DNA of 64,000 nt from Zanthoxylum bungeanum (taxonomy: Eukaryota; Streptophyta; Magnoliopsida; Sapindales; Rutaceae): positions 62,001-126,000 of the forward strand of contig SKCR01006515.1 of assembly GCA_019454045.1 (NCBI GenBank). The letters are read 5' to 3'. Numbering within the stretch: position 1 is the stretch's first letter; every line of letters begins with the position of its first letter. The notes below the pieces were generated by a model. The model had not been told where the DNA came from and did not search any database. It worked only from the letters and a program-made list of their open reading frames with translations. Shown here in pieces: positions 22,563 to 35,900 of this stretch. A program made the translations under genes and the position numbers.

Positions 22563-22957
22563 TGAGAGCACTTAAATAAAAATCTCCTAAAATGTGCTTA
22601 GACTTTTCAAAATTCGACTCATTTGCTATCAGTAACTTACTGTCCGGTTCGATTTGGTTCAAGACTAAAATAGGGAGAAAAAAAATACACAGAAAACCGA
22701 CAATCGAACCAATTTGGTTTGCGAATCAAAACTGCATCAGAAATTTGTACACCAAACCCAAAATGGCCACTAGTACAAGCTTTTGCCCTTACATGTTTAT
22801 CCATGAAAGGCCAGTTTAAAGAGAAGAAAAAGGAGGAAATAAAGTAGTCAAAAGCAAGCTGCTTAAGCATTTCAATAAAGGTAACATAATTTGCAGATGG
22901 CACATCCTTAAATTGATGATGTTGTTCAACTTTAATAAGCCCATAAAGAGTTACTTA

Positions 22958-23008
22958 AATTCAAAATGGGTGATTTGGTGGCGGAATTTCTAACGATTCA
23001 AAAAAATA
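22958..23008 (+). mobile_element. SINE family A 3' fragment
   Basis: Only the 3' part remains: AATGGGTGATTTGGTGGCGG, TTTCTAACGATTC and an A-rich tail. Confidence 0.6.
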
Positions 23009-23046
23009 AAATAAAGGATAATCAGAAATTGATAGTAAAACGTTGC

Positions 23047-23242
23047 CTATATTTGGGGAAGTGGTGCTTCTGAAAGAGCAAACAATTTAGGGATGATAGT
23101 AAAATTTTGGACTGAACGTTTGTAGCGAATACCATCGGGAAAGATCTGGAGCCGCCAGATCCGTTTAATTTGATGATAAATATCAAAACCAATAAGCAAA
23201 TCTTTATCCGTAAGATTCGTAGATGTACCAGGAATATGGGCC
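23047..23242 (-). pseudogene. fragment resembling a plant pararetrovirus polyprotein
   Basis: On the minus strand an open stretch includes IPGTSTNLTDKDLLIGFDIY, then a PDGIRYK motif and a short LFALSEAP stretch. This resembles the region between the aspartic protease and reverse transcriptase of Caulimoviridae polyproteins, as found in endogenous pararetroviruses. It is short, preceded by stops and has no adjoining reverse transcriptase, so it can only be a relic. A Gypsy-type origin is the main alternative. Confidence 0.4.
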
Positions 23243-23746
23243 TAACAATCTGCAAAAGAAAAGCTTATTTCATATTAAAAAAGGCAAAATGCTTCCCGAT
23301 TCCATTTTCTTGCAAAATCAGAAGGCAATATTGATTCACCAACATAGAATTGATTTTCCAAATTTATATAAACTACCGAATCACCAACTAAACTCGAAAA
23401 TGGACCAAGATGCAGGCAATTATTTGTTTCCTGAACCCACATTTATTTTCCCAGAAATTTGACATCTGTGATGCCTAAGATAATTCTTACATTTTAAAAC
23501 ATTTGACCATATTATAATATTGTAATATAAAAAATTGAGACTCTTGACTATTAAGTTGTTTTGAGACTATAATAAAAAAATCTGGGGGCGTGGCCGGCCC
23601 TACGGCTATAAATAAACATTTCAATACAAGTTAAATATTGATTCGAGCAATTTCAATCCAAATCATAAAGTGTATCACTCACATAAAATTATAAGAAATA
23701 ATAATCATGGCAAGGAATTGAAAATGAAAAAAGAAAAGAAGAGTAC

Positions 23747-23864
23747 CCAATAGCTATTGCCATGATCAACATTAGGAAAACCAGTAACCGATTGCATTTC
23801 GTGTGAATGCAGCCGGAATTTTGTCTTCTCATGCATCAACTTAAGAACTGTCCCATAAGCAAAC
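23747..23864 (-). pseudogene. isolated SDF2-like (MIR domain) exon
   Basis: Minus-strand exon after AACAG| reads FAYGTVLKLMHEKTKFRLHS, then QSVTGFP and GNSYW, ending at a GT. This is the MIR-domain core of stromal cell-derived factor 2-like proteins, which act in ER glycoprotein quality control. The residues normally between HSH and QSVTGFP in the family are partly missing and no neighbouring exons are seen, so it looks like a captured or decayed exon rather than a gene. Confidence 0.65.
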
Positions 23865-23934
23865 CTGTTCAAGCAAACTAATGAATCCAAATTATTTTAC
23901 TAGCTTCTAAAACCTAACAAATGAAGATTTTAGT

Positions 23935-24110
23935 GGTAACAATTAGTGGTGTACGGTTCAAGATCTTACATTGAGGTTTTGGATTCGAATTTAAGGAGTG
24001 TTTTTTTTATAAATATCTGGGATAACTGAGATTTTATTTGCTCTACTTAAATTCGGAAGGGATGATTTAACGATAAGATTTTTAATGATTCCTAAAAAAA
24101 AAAAAAAAAC
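23935..24110 (+). mobile_element. SINE family A copy 7, diverged
   Basis: TTAGTGGTGTACGGTTCAAG (A-box side), GGATTCGAATTTAAGGAGTG (B box), then GGATGATTTAACGATAAG and an A tail. Confidence 0.65.
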
Positions 24111-24452
24111 ATCTCACATCCTAACTAACTGAGAGAAGATTCCTTCTTGCTTGTTTATAAAACATGGATTCTCCTAACTAAATGGACGCAATAGGCAATT
24201 ACATTACTAACCAACACCTAAATTTAAAGAATCTAAAAATAATTTACGTTAGATTTAATTTTGAATAAATATCTCAAATATCATAAAAAAAAATAGTTTA
24301 CGCTAAATAAATAGATCCATTTGTTCAAATTTTAGTACTCAAATCAAACAAGTCACCTTCAAATTTCAAATGTGTCAAATTTTGAGCCGCCTTACCTCAA
24401 CAGCCTGAAAGATCACGGCCCCACATTCGCGCCATTTCCACGAGCATCATCT

Positions 24453-24494
24453 ACGTGGCATTATCACTCTGTCTGTCCTTTTTGATTATATAAA
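24453..24494 (+). promoter_or_regulatory. GAPN core promoter: ACGTGGC element and TATA box
   Basis: ACGTGGC (ABRE/G-box-like) at 24453-24459 and TATATAAA at 24487-24494, about 60 bp before the start codon. Position and spacing suit a plant promoter; abscisic-acid response is only inferred from the motif. Confidence 0.55.
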
Positions 24495-24555
24495 GCCACT
24501 GCTGCTGAAACTCAAAAGTCAAAAACAAAGATCAAAACAGCAGGCAAGATCAAAA

Positions 24556-27500
24556 ATGGCCGCAGGAAGTGGAGTTTTTGAAGAGATCATTGATACTAAT
24601 GATGGTGTTTACAAATTCTTTTACGACGGTGCATGGTCTAAATCATCTTCAGCCAAATCAGTACCCATCATCAATCCCACCACTAGACAAACCCACTTCA
24701 GAGTTCAAGGTCTGTGTTTGTGTTTTTTTTTTTTTAATGTTTTAGTTCGAACCCCAATTTTCTTGATAGGTTTTTAAGTGGGTTCAGTGGCGAAGACACA
24801 TAGAGTTAGTGTGGGGCAGTCGCTTCGCTTTATTCGAAAATTTATTAAAATGTGTCAGGAATAAATTAATGAAAGTTTGGTTTAAGAATGTATAAAAATC
24901 AAATTTTGGTCCGACTGAATCAATGTTTTGACTATGATATTAATTGGGTTTGGGAATTTGACAGCTTGTACTCAGGAAGAAGTGAACAAGATCATTGAAA
25001 CAGCAAAGGTGGCACAGAAGTTATGGGCAAAGATTCCACTGTGGAAGAGAGCAGAGTTGCTTCACAAGGCAGCTGCAATCTTGAAAGAGCATAAGGCACC
25101 CATTGCTGAGTGCCTTGTTAAAGAGATAGCTAAACCTGCTAAGGATGCTGTCACCGAAGTAAGTAGAGCAAAAGGGATTTTAATAGTTATTTGCAAAATT
25201 AGTTATTGATTGTGAATTGAATTGAATTTTTACTTTTTGCAAAATTAGGTTGTGAGATCTGGTGATTTGGTGTCATATTGCGCTGAGGAAGGTGTTAGAA
25301 TTCTTGGGGAAGGGAAATTTTTGGTCTCTGATAGCTTCCCAGGAAATGAGAGGACCAAATATTGCCTCACTTCGAAGGTAATAACTTCACCGCTTCTTTC
25401 TGAAAATGGAGTATGAATTACAATCTGTGTGTAACCTAAGGCTCCCAAGGCTGGGATGTTGTGGAATGGAAGTTTTAGCTGCCATTAATAGTTTTAAACT
25501 GTTCTGGGAAATAATGAGTTGTTCCGCGGAACCAAGGCTGCGAGTGTATACTAAACACTTTGAGTCCGCTTGGCTTTGTCAGATAGGCAGCCAAAAAGCT
25601 AAAATTAAACAATGGAGCATTGGCTCCGTTTGGTACTGCTGTCGGGGAGTTGTGGCTTTTAAGCCACAATAATTAAGTATTTGGTAATATTGGTTGATGA
25701 AAAACATATTATTCTTTTACTTTCTTTCTTTTTTTTGGTCAAAAATAGTATTTAAAAGTCATATTTACCAAATACTATCAACTTATATTTCATAGCACCA
25801 CACTGCCAAATGGAGCCTGAGTTGTGATATAGACGTCCCAGCTGATAGAGGCATTTGAGTGAGTTGTTTGAGTAACATTATTATAAAGAACAATGTTCTT
25901 TTCACTATTTTTACAAGGGGAATATTCTAATTATATGCAAGAATATCCATGGAGTCATTGACCAAGGACTATATATTATATGCCCTGTAAGCCTCTTAAA
26001 TAACAACACAAGTGTTCAAGATACATCACTATTTTTTGTCAACAAATGATAAAGAATGAGTTTATTATGCTGGCATGTTAGCCTGTATGGGTGCATACGC
26101 AAACGCAAATGGTGCAGACCAAAATGACAATTGAAAAATGGATTGAGAATATTTGTATGGGTCGCTATAAGTATTACAAAATTAATGAGAATGAAGGGAG
26201 AACCATACGACTATGCAGCAGCTGTTAGCTTTTTGCTTCTGTTGGTTTTAGACACATGTTTAATTTCTGAAATAAACTAGTTGAAATGGCAACTTGTAAT
26301 ATAACCGGAAAGCTAATGCTTTTCGTTTTTGCCAGTACTCTGTCTAATTCATAACAATCAGGATATTCATTTCTAACTCCCCTGCCTCAATCCTCATTTG
26401 TGGATGAGCTGTAGTTTCCGCAAGTAATTTGCAAGAATGCTGTAGTAGTAGTATCTGTATGTTGTTTATAGATGATTTATAATTGCTACTATTGCAGATA
26501 CCCCTGGGGGTTGTTTTAGCAATTCCGCCGTTCAACTATCCTGTCAATCTCGCTGTTTCGAAAATTGCTCCAGCACTTATTGCTGGAAATTCCATTGTGC
26601 TCAAGCCTCCTACCCAGGTATGGTTCAATTTTCAAACCTGCAATTTAATTGTTCCAATTTCCATCATATATATGGAACTTGCTGGGCTGGGTGATTTTAA
26701 AATTCAGGCATTCTAGCAGTAACGATTTTATCGCCTGGCAGGGTGCTGTGGCTGCACTTCACATGGTACATTGTTTTCACTTGGCCGGTTTTCCTAAAGG
26801 TCTAATTAGCTGTGTCACTGGAAAAGGTTCCGAGATTGGTGACTTCCTTACTATGCATCCCGGTGTCAACTGTATTAGGTAACTGTTAATTATTTTGATA
26901 TCTTATTTCTACATGTGTTGCTTTCTTCATTAGCTATCATCCATTTGGCTAGTACATTTTTACGATTCATGATTATAGCATGCTAAAGAGGATAAATATC
27001 ATCGTTTCAGATTTTACTCATCCTTGCTTCTTAAAATGGACTTTACATGCATTTTCAAGAATCCTTATAGCCTACAGGTCGATTATTGACTAACAATCAT
27101 ACATGCTCAGCTTCACTGGTGGGGATACTGGAATTGCTATCTCAAAGAAGGCAGGCATGATCCCTCTTCAGATGGAACTTGGCGGAAAAGATGCTTGTAT
27201 CATACTCGAAGATGCGGATTTGGATTTGGCTGCAGCCAATATCATTAAAGGAGGTTTTTCTTATAGGTGAATTGAGACTATGCATTGATTATTAGATCTC
27301 CTTTTATGTTCTAATAAATGTCCTGATTTAAGAATTGTCATTTTTTTTCCTTATAGCGTGCTTGATCAGTTTACATTGTTATCAAATTAAGTCATTGTTA
27401 TTTAGTTCTTCAATGTCCAGTAAATCACAACACTATCATTTCAACTGTTTGCCAGTGGTCAAAGATGCACAGCTGTGAAAGTTATCTTGGTCATGGAATC

Positions 27501-28288
27501 TGTAGCCGATACTCTTGTCGAGAAAGTAAAAGCTAAAGTTGCTAAACTGACTGTTGGTGCTCCTGAAGACGACAGTGATATCACCCCAGTTGTTACAGAG
27601 TCCTCTGCTAACTTTATCGAAGGGTTGGTTATGGATGCCAAGCAGAAAGGCGCAACATTTTGTCAAGAGTACAAGAGGGAAGGCAACCTCATCTGGCCTC
27701 TATTGTTAGACAATGTTCGGCCAGATATGCGAATAGCATGGGAGGAACCCTTCGGTCCCATTTTGCCAGTCATCAGGATAAACTCGGTCGAAGAAGGAAT
27801 CCACCATTGCAATGCTAGCAACTTTGGTCTTCAGGTATAACATATCTCAACATTCGCTCATCCATTTGCAGAACTACCTGTTAGAAGTTCATTGAAATTC
27901 CAATATGTACTGCTAATTTACAAGCTACTACTGACCATTGTAATAATCTATTGAGCTCAAATTTCATTTTGCAGGGATGTGTCTTTACTAGGGATATAAA
28001 CAAAGCAATATTGATCAGTGATGCGATGGAAACAGGAACGGTTCAGATTAATTCAGCACCATCTCGCGGACCTGATCATTTTCCTTTCCAGGTTAATCTT
28101 TCTTAATGTACCCTAACTACTTATAGATTGATGTTTAATTATCGTAACTTATAAGAATCATTCTACGATTGCAGGGTCTGAAAGACAGCGGAATTGGTTC
28201 ACAAGGAATCACGAACAGCATTAATATGATGACGAAGATCAAGAGCACCGTAATCAATTTACCATCCCCGTCTTACACTCTGGGTTGA
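24556..28288 (+). CDS. GAPN: NADP-dependent non-phosphorylating glyceraldehyde-3-phosphate dehydrogenase
   Basis: Cytosolic ALDH11 enzyme that oxidises glyceraldehyde 3-phosphate directly to 3-phosphoglycerate, making NADPH and bypassing the ATP-forming step. Exons: 24556-24709, 24965-25158, 25249-25377, 26498-26617, 26742-26878, 27111-27266, 27456-27834, 27975-28091, 28175-28288. They join to 499 aa, the normal family length, with no break. Visible features: PFNYPVNL, the cofactor-binding [16 protein letters not shown], the general-base motif MELGGKDA, the catalytic cysteine in [18 protein letters not shown], and the C-terminal [11 protein letters not shown]. Start chosen at [11 protein letters not shown], in line with family N-termini. 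Intron 3 (1.1 kb) contains a MITE. Confidence 0.98.
25622..25817. mobile_element. MITE in GAPN intron 3
   Basis: Ends GGCTCCGTTTGGTA and CCAAATGGAGCC are inverted repeats; the middle is AT-rich. Related in end sequence to 7154-7442. No clean target duplication seen. Confidence 0.6.
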
Positions 28289-29740
28289 TACAAGCTTTGA
28301 GCAGCAGATACCATATAAAATCATCAGTGTTAGTTTCTTATCTTCCTTGCCTTCACTGGCAAGTAAGAGGGTTCATGCACTTGCTTGTATTGCAATTATC
28401 TTATGGTTTATTATATTATCATATATTATTATATATATATAGTAAATGTCTCTATAGTAATTAGTAAAGATGACAGTGTTAATTGAGGTGTATTTTTTAA
28501 AAGAATATATTTATTTTAAGGTATTTGTAACTATAGATGCCATTGTTGTTTGGGATTCTTTCCAAATATAACACTAATGCAAGATGAGGTCATATTCATT
28601 TTTCATTAGGAAAATAAAGGTTATATATGTAAATTCATACATCATATCTAAAAGGCATTTTTATTTAGACTTTTTTCAATATACCATTTAAGATTGATTA
28701 TACTTCAATCATTAGCTTACTCTTTTACTATTTGGTATAGTATTTATACTATAATAATTATCATCTATTATAGTTTTATTTAATGTAATTATCAAATTTT
28801 TATTGCTATTTTATTATGATATTGTACATATAACATGTAAGCCAAGACGGTACTCTTTGTTTTTTTTTTTTAAATCGTTGAAAATTTCACTACCAAATCA
28901 TCCCTTTCGATTTTAAATGGAGCTGATAAAACCTCCAATTATTCTAGGTTTTTACAAAAAACGCACTTTCTAGATTTGAACTCAGAATCTGAATCCCACA
29001 CCACAAAATCACGTCCCTTGATAGCTCTCATTTTACCAATGATTCTTCTCATACATTAATTATGTATATGTTTATATTACATAACAATTAAATTAACTTA
29101 TAATAATGTGTTTATGATTTGACCATTGATTTCTCAAATGCTTACAAATTTAACAAAATGTATTAAGATCCGACTGTGCGTATAACGTTTTGAATTTTTT
29201 TAGACGTCTCAATTGTTATGTCACACATTCTCAAAAATTTAGAAATATTTTAAAAAATTAAAAATATATAAAGAAAAAGTTGAGATATTTAAAGAAAAAA
29301 TTAGACACCTCACATACATTTAATTTTTGAATTATACTACGTGGGTGATTAATTGTTGATGTATCAATCAAAATATTAATAAAAATATTATAATGCCCTC
29401 ATTGGAAAATAATCATTTACTTTAATCGCCTACCGAAAGTTTCCCTCTCAAAATTAGAAAAATAAAAAGAGCAAATTTAAAAATCAAGCGGTCAAGAGTA
29501 CGTACACGTGGACCCCCACAGTTATGAAAATCCAAAGGGCGGATTTGAAATTCCATATTTAACTTGAGTTCATAAACACGGCGGAATCCGAGCAAAGGCT
29601 TCGCTGGATTCTCCATCAATAAATTAAAGTACATTTACCAAAACATCCCCCGTTCAAACTGCATTAAAAAATTTATTGTATTTTTTATTTATAAATATAT
29701 TTTTCTCTGTCTAACGAAATTAAAAATAAAATTACACACA
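28289..29740. other. GAPN 3' UTR and intergenic DNA
   Basis: AT-rich, no gene seen apart from the SINE at 28860-29020. A CACGTG G-box lies at 29505-29510 upstream of PDS5. Confidence 0.55.
28860..29020 (-). mobile_element. SINE family A copy 8
   Basis: T-rich start (reverse tail), AAATCGTTGAAAATTTCAC, B box complement AGATTTGAACTCAG, A box complement CCACACCACAAAATCACGTC. Confidence 0.7.
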
Positions 29741-29914
29741 CCCATATTCTCTCTCTAAAGCCGAAAGAAACCCTAATTCTCTCTCAATTTATCGTTCGAA
29801 TCTTGCTCTCGAATCTTCGTTTCCGCGTCGGTTTCTTGGTTTTGAATTCGTGTGAAATCTAAGTTCGAGCGCCCGAAATCGAAGGATCTGTCGGTGTTTT
29901 TCTACAGAGAAAAT
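29740..29914 (+). promoter_or_regulatory. PDS5 5' leader region
   Basis: CTCTCTCTAAAG, GAAACCCTAATTCTCTCTC and similar pyrimidine-rich motifs typical of plant housekeeping 5' UTRs, directly before the ATG. The transcription start is not fixed. Confidence 0.5.
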
Positions 29915-32900
29915 ATGGCTTCGTCCGATAAGGAGCTTGAGCAACAGCTCTTGGACGCCGGAAATAAGCTTCTAAAACCTCCGGATTCTGTCGATGAACT
30001 CCTTCCTCTTCTTGATGTAAGCTTTTACTCTTTTTGTTTATAATATTTTCAAAATTTACTGTCATGTATATTGTTTCTTTTCTTGGTTTCTATTATTTAT
30101 TTTTTTTTTTGGAAATTAATTATGACGTTTTTAGCATTGGCGAAGCTTATGAATGTATGTTAGAGTGTCGATTTGTGATCTGTATTGGCTTACAGCAGTG
30201 TGTGTTTGTTTGTTTTTTTCCTTTCCTTTAATGTTTTACTCGTAATATTTTGTATTTGCGTTGTTAGTTTCACTAATGCGTGTCAGTTGAGTGAGCTTAG
30301 TGCAACAGATGGCAATGTTTTTGATTATACTGCTTTATGTATTTTTTTAGGTTTGTTGAATTAATAACATGTGGAACTCTGTGGCTTGCAGTACACATGG
30401 CTGAAAGCTTAGCTTGTGCAAAAGTGTCCTTTGTTTATGTTGTTTGTTTCCTTGATGTTATTATGACATATGTGACTTGTTGGACAAGTTAGTTCTTAAT
30501 TCTGTTTAAGGATCTCCTTTGTGCTAGTGTACATATGGGAAGTTCTCATACGATTTTTAACTGCGTGCGAAATTTTGGAATTATATTTCAGGAATTGGTT
30601 CCTTCTTTCTATGCGGGGAAGTGATCTCATATATTTAAATATGCGTGCACAAAGTTAAATTATATGAGTTCATGATTGTGTTCTTCTATCTATATATGGA
30701 AATGATATAGATTCTCTGTATTGAATAAAAACCCATATATTTCAGTGTTTGGTTTGACGTCGGGGTTGGATGAAATAATTAAGACTATCCATCATGTTTG
30801 CATAGTTAATTAAATGCAGATGACGTGAGATATCTGTATCTGGTGACTAGATAGTTTTTAAATGAGCGGTTTCCAGAAATAAGAAAATTGATTGTCGGCT
30901 TGCATATCTGATTTCATTTACCTTAATCAATTACATTGAAGCTAGGGGTTTTGTGTGAAAAAAGAAGCTATTTAAGGAATAGTTTTATCGCTGCTTTTTT
31001 CGGGGTGGAGGGGTTATAGTTTAAGGGATCAGTAGATTTGTTAGGAAAACTTTCCCAGATAAGGATTGATTGCAATTATTGTGAACGACTAATGGTGTAC
31101 CTATTCTACCGTTGTGACTTTATGTCATAGGAGGTTTAAATGTCTATTTATAATCTTCTTCCATGAATATTGGTTTTCTTTTCATCATTTTCTGAATGAC
31201 TTCAAATAATTCCCTGCCTTTCCTTTCTCCTTTTGAATGTAGCAAGTTGAGAGTTATCTGTCAAGGGTGGAACAGTCGCCTACCAAATCGATGCAAAATG
31301 CACTCTCTTCATCACAGAAAGCATTGGTTGCGGATAAACTTTTCAGGCATTCAGACGTTGATGTGAAAGTTGCAGTTGCCTCATGCATCAGTGAGATAAC
31401 TAGAATAACTGCACCTGATGCTCCTTATGATGATGACCTGATGAAGGTATGATGGCATGGCTTTCTAAATAATCTTTACGCAGTTAGCTGCCTTGTAACG
31501 CTATTTTATGTATGTTTGTTGGCCTTTGCCATTCCTTAATTATTTCTTCTTTACTTGCATGTTTAATTCTTTTTTCTTTACTTGCATGTGTTTGCAGGAA
31601 GTCTTCCAGCTGATTGTATCATCTTTTGAAAATTTGTCTGACAAATCTAGTCGCTCTTATTCTAAGAGAACCTCAATCCTTGAAACTGTTGCCAAGGTCA
31701 GGTCATGTGTAGTTATGTTGGATCTTGAATGTGATGCACTGATTGTTGAGATGTTCCGCCACTTTCTTGAGGCAATAAGGTATGAACAAAATGTCTTGTC
31801 CATGCTAATGTGTGCGCATTTATTGATTTATATTTTCTATGCAAACTTCCTGAATTATGCTATATCACATATTTTTTTTCCTGTTTTTCTATAATTGGTG
31901 AACAATTGAGTGCACTAGTTCTTAGATATGAGATGTTCTGATGGTTCATTTTGGTCTTATTTTAAGGGATGACCACCCTGAGAATGTCTTTTCGTCCATG
32001 GAGACAATTATGAATCTTGTGTTAGAAGAAAGTGAAGATATACCTCCAGAGCTACTATCCCCTATCCTAGATTGTGTGAAAAAGGACAATGAGGTCAGAT
32101 ATCATAAAAATAATGTTTTTCGTCAATAGTTTTGTCTTCAATTCTCATTATTTCTTAAACTAATTTATTAATTTGCAGGAAGTGTTACCTGTTGCTCAAA
32201 GGTTGGGGAAGAGAGTACTTCAAAGCTGTGCTGCAAAGGTTAAACCCTACTTGTTAGAAGCATTAAAATCCTCAGGCATTTCTTTGGATGATTACAGTGA
32301 AGTAGTTGCTTCTATATGCCGGGAAGCGTCTGTTGCTGTTGAGCAGAATGATGTCCATGGAGAACATATGGTAAAATTCTTATGAGTCACAAGAGAACAT
32401 ATCTAGAGGCTTCTTAATCTTGTGACTGAATCTAATCTTGTGTGCGTCTATTTAGCATTTCTCTTGTCCACGTGATCTCCTCCAAAGAGCCTGCAAAGTC
32501 GTCATTTGATGACATTGATTTATATTTTATTTTGGATGTGGATTTAATCTTGATTTGGTTTTTATTGTTTTACCGTGTATTATTTTTCTGCAGACTGACG
32601 AGGACAAGAGCAAGTCAGTGAAGGCACCACTGGATGAAGCAGCTCAGGTATTTGTTCTTTGATTCATATTGGTTTTTATTGTTCTCTTTTGTCTCTTAAT
32701 CTTGCTGTCAATCATCCCGTGCTGTTTATGTAGTCCATCATTTTCATCTTTTTCTTCTCTGCGCATTTCTAAATTGAAACTGGTCATTTATAAGTTCTTA
32801 AAATTATTATCAGGTTGACAAAGAGATTGTCACAGAAGCAGGTTCTATGGAACAAGTTGATCCCGCTGACAATAGATCTCCTAAATCAATTGTGAGCAAT

Positions 32901-35900
32901 GGTACTGCTCAGACTGGAGAAGATGAGTCTTTGCATTCAAATTCATCGAAGAAGGAAGAACCTGGTAGTCTTATTGATCAGTCCAAAGGTGTCGAAACAG
33001 CAAGCAATGCAGAACCTGATGGTTCTGTTGCGGATAAAGCAGCTAGTGCAGAAGATAAACCAGAACAAACTACCAAGAGGAAAGGAACGAAACCTAATTC
33101 TTCAATGAAATCGGAAGAACTATTTGACAGTTCTCAAATGGATGGCAAGAAGGAAACTGAGGCTGTGGTGGATCATAAAAGTGATAACAAGGAGGTTCCC
33201 AGTTCACCTCATGAGGAACCAACTGCTGAGGGGCGCGTGTCTTCAGAAAATGAAAAGAAGACTGGCAATCAAGTTTCATCTCCTAAAGCAACAGAAGGCA
33301 AATCCATGGATGTTGCTTCTCCATCTCCAAGCAGGGGTGTTCAAAGTGCCCAAAAACATGGCCGTTCAAAGAGAAAGGACGTCTTGCTTAAAGAGGGTAC
33401 ACCATCTGCTGACAATGTTCCCAAAAAAGCATCTGAAGGAACTAGTGATTCAGAAGCAAAACCACCTAAACGCTCGAGAAAAAGGGTGCCTGCTAGGTCT
33501 GCTAATGAGGATAAAACTCCAGCAGATATTTCAAAGAAAGAAAGTGACGCCTCTAGTGATTCAGAAACAAAACTTCTGAAGCAGTCAGCCAAGAAGGTTG
33601 ATGCTGGCGGTAACAATGGAGATGGGTCCTCCTTGAAACAATCACATGATAAGAAAAGGCGGGAAAAAGCTACTCCTGGAAAAGATACAACAAGTTTGTC
33701 AACTAAAGATGATAAGGTTCTGTCGAATTGACTACTTAATTGCACCTTTTCTATTGTTAATGATATAGTTCATAAATTATCTTCTAATTTAATATACTAA
33801 TCTGGAGAATCGTTATTTTATGTCTATTGTCTAGGAAATGGTTTATTCCCCTAAGGTGTCTGCTAAACCAACCAAGGATGAACAGCATTTTGAAGCGACT
33901 TCGAAGTCAAATTCCAAGAGAAAGCGTACGCCAGGGAACGAAAAAGTATGTTCTCTTTGTCCAGATTGTAATGTATTTTGATTCTGTTTGCTGCTGTATT
34001 ATCTTATATCCAATTAGTTTGTTTCTAATTCAAATTCCAAGAGATAGTGTACTCTCTTGGGAAAGAAAAAGAATGTTCTCGTAAATCCGTGTTAATTTGA
34101 ATATCTATGAATGCTGGTTGGCAACAATCATGTACATTTTGTGATGTAGCTGCATTTTGGCTGATTTGTATATTATTTTCTTTTGGGGACACGTTTTGAT
34201 GGTGCAACTTATTGCAATGGATACTTGTGTGTGATAAAAAATGAAAGTGTTAATGATGACACAGCTCGACTTTGCAATTTTCTTTCCCTATTATCTGGGA
34301 ATAGTGAATCCTTTTGGCCATTTTGATATAGTCAATGGAGTTATTTCTTCTTATAGAGGTGGTTGCTGGTATTGATGCACTTGAGCATGTTATATTGTTT
34401 TGGTTGGTTTTCGTTTACCTATGAGTTGCACCTTTATTCAACCTGCTTCAGTAATTTGAAATATATATTGTGGTTATTCTTTTTGGTTGAAGTCCCCTAT
34501 TACCTTTTCACTTTCTTAATTGATTTCTTATGAAGGGATTGTTGTGTCAGGCATCTGATACTGAGGATCTTGGTGAAAATCTGGTTGGCTCAAAGGTTAA
34601 AGTTTGGTGGCCAAAGGATCACATGTAAGTAATGAAATTATTTCCTTCATTTTCTTATTTTAATTAAATTAAGAGAGCTGGTATTTCATACACGAGGCAT
34701 CATTAAAGCATCTATTGTTCGCTTTAGTTATTGGTTTAGATGGAACGTCCTCTGTCATTTGTTTCTTTATTTTATGTCATTTATTTATTTTTTTGAAAGG
34801 CATTCATTTCTTACTTAGGACTGGCCATGTTGGGGCATCTGACTTGGCCTCAAAACGGGTGCTCCATTTTATTTGTAGTTTCCTCGCACTATTTTTTTTC
34901 CTGGGATCAAATTAGTATTTGGTTTATTTGGTTGTAGAAAAAGTGTAAAACCTTAAAGTTAACTTTTTACTAAACTCTAGGTCATTTTTATTTTATTAAC
35001 TCTAGGTCATTTGTAGTTTCCTCGCACTATTTTTTTTTGGGATCAAATTAGTAATGCTTGAAGTCAGATAATGAAATTTATAGGACTGTGAAATTTAAAT
35101 GTGTTAAAATTAGGAATATAATAATTAGATTGACTGCTAGAATAATTAGTATTTATGTGTAATATATACTTTCCCAATTTGGTGTATTCTTAAGACTATA
35201 TAAAACCATCTCTTGTAAATACTTTCTCAAGCAAATATAAAAAGTATTCTGCTCTACTTCTCTACATGGTATCAATAGGTTGATCTTAGGGCTTCTTTTC
35301 CCATTTTCGGCGACAGTCGCCATTATCACCGTCGTCGTCGCTGTTTCGGTCCGTCCGGCGACACCTTCTGCATCCTCAGACTCTTTGTTAGCCGGTTATC
35401 TCAATTTTGTCGTCAGTTTCCTCCTTTGGCTTCTTTATCCCTGATTTTCCCAAAAAAACCCTGGAAAGCCTAGATTTCCCACCACCGCTTTCCATACTTT
35501 TTTTACCCAAACCGCCACCACCATCACAATAAAACGTCGCCGATCTACCCTCGCTGTGAACCGTGCCGCCGTCCTCAGCCCCAAGGGACGTAACTCGCCA
35601 TTTTTCCCTCTGTGCGTGCGTTCCACACGCCACATTGGTATGTTGGCTTTGCCGTTCTGTTTATGATTTAAAACAATCTCCTCGTGCTTGGTTTGGGAGG
35701 TTTAGTTTCGTGATTATAGGTTTTGACATGATTCGTAGTGAAATATATGTAGAGGGGGAGCCATTGGAAAATCTTGAGAAATATAGGAAGCTAATCAGAG
35801 AACCATTGGATGATCATGGACAATATAGGAGACTTATTGGGAAGCTGAACTATCTTACAATCAGTCGATCAGATATTTCTTTTGCTGTAAGCGTGGTTAG

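Noticed and set aside
33124..33745. Long alternative frames over PDS5 exon 7
   Set aside because: Shadows of the Ser/Lys/Glu-rich coding; the + frame joins cleanly to neighbouring exons.
35388..35633. Minus-strand frame in GC-rich DNA
   Set aside because: Lies in the leader of the Copia element in PDS5; no domain recognised.
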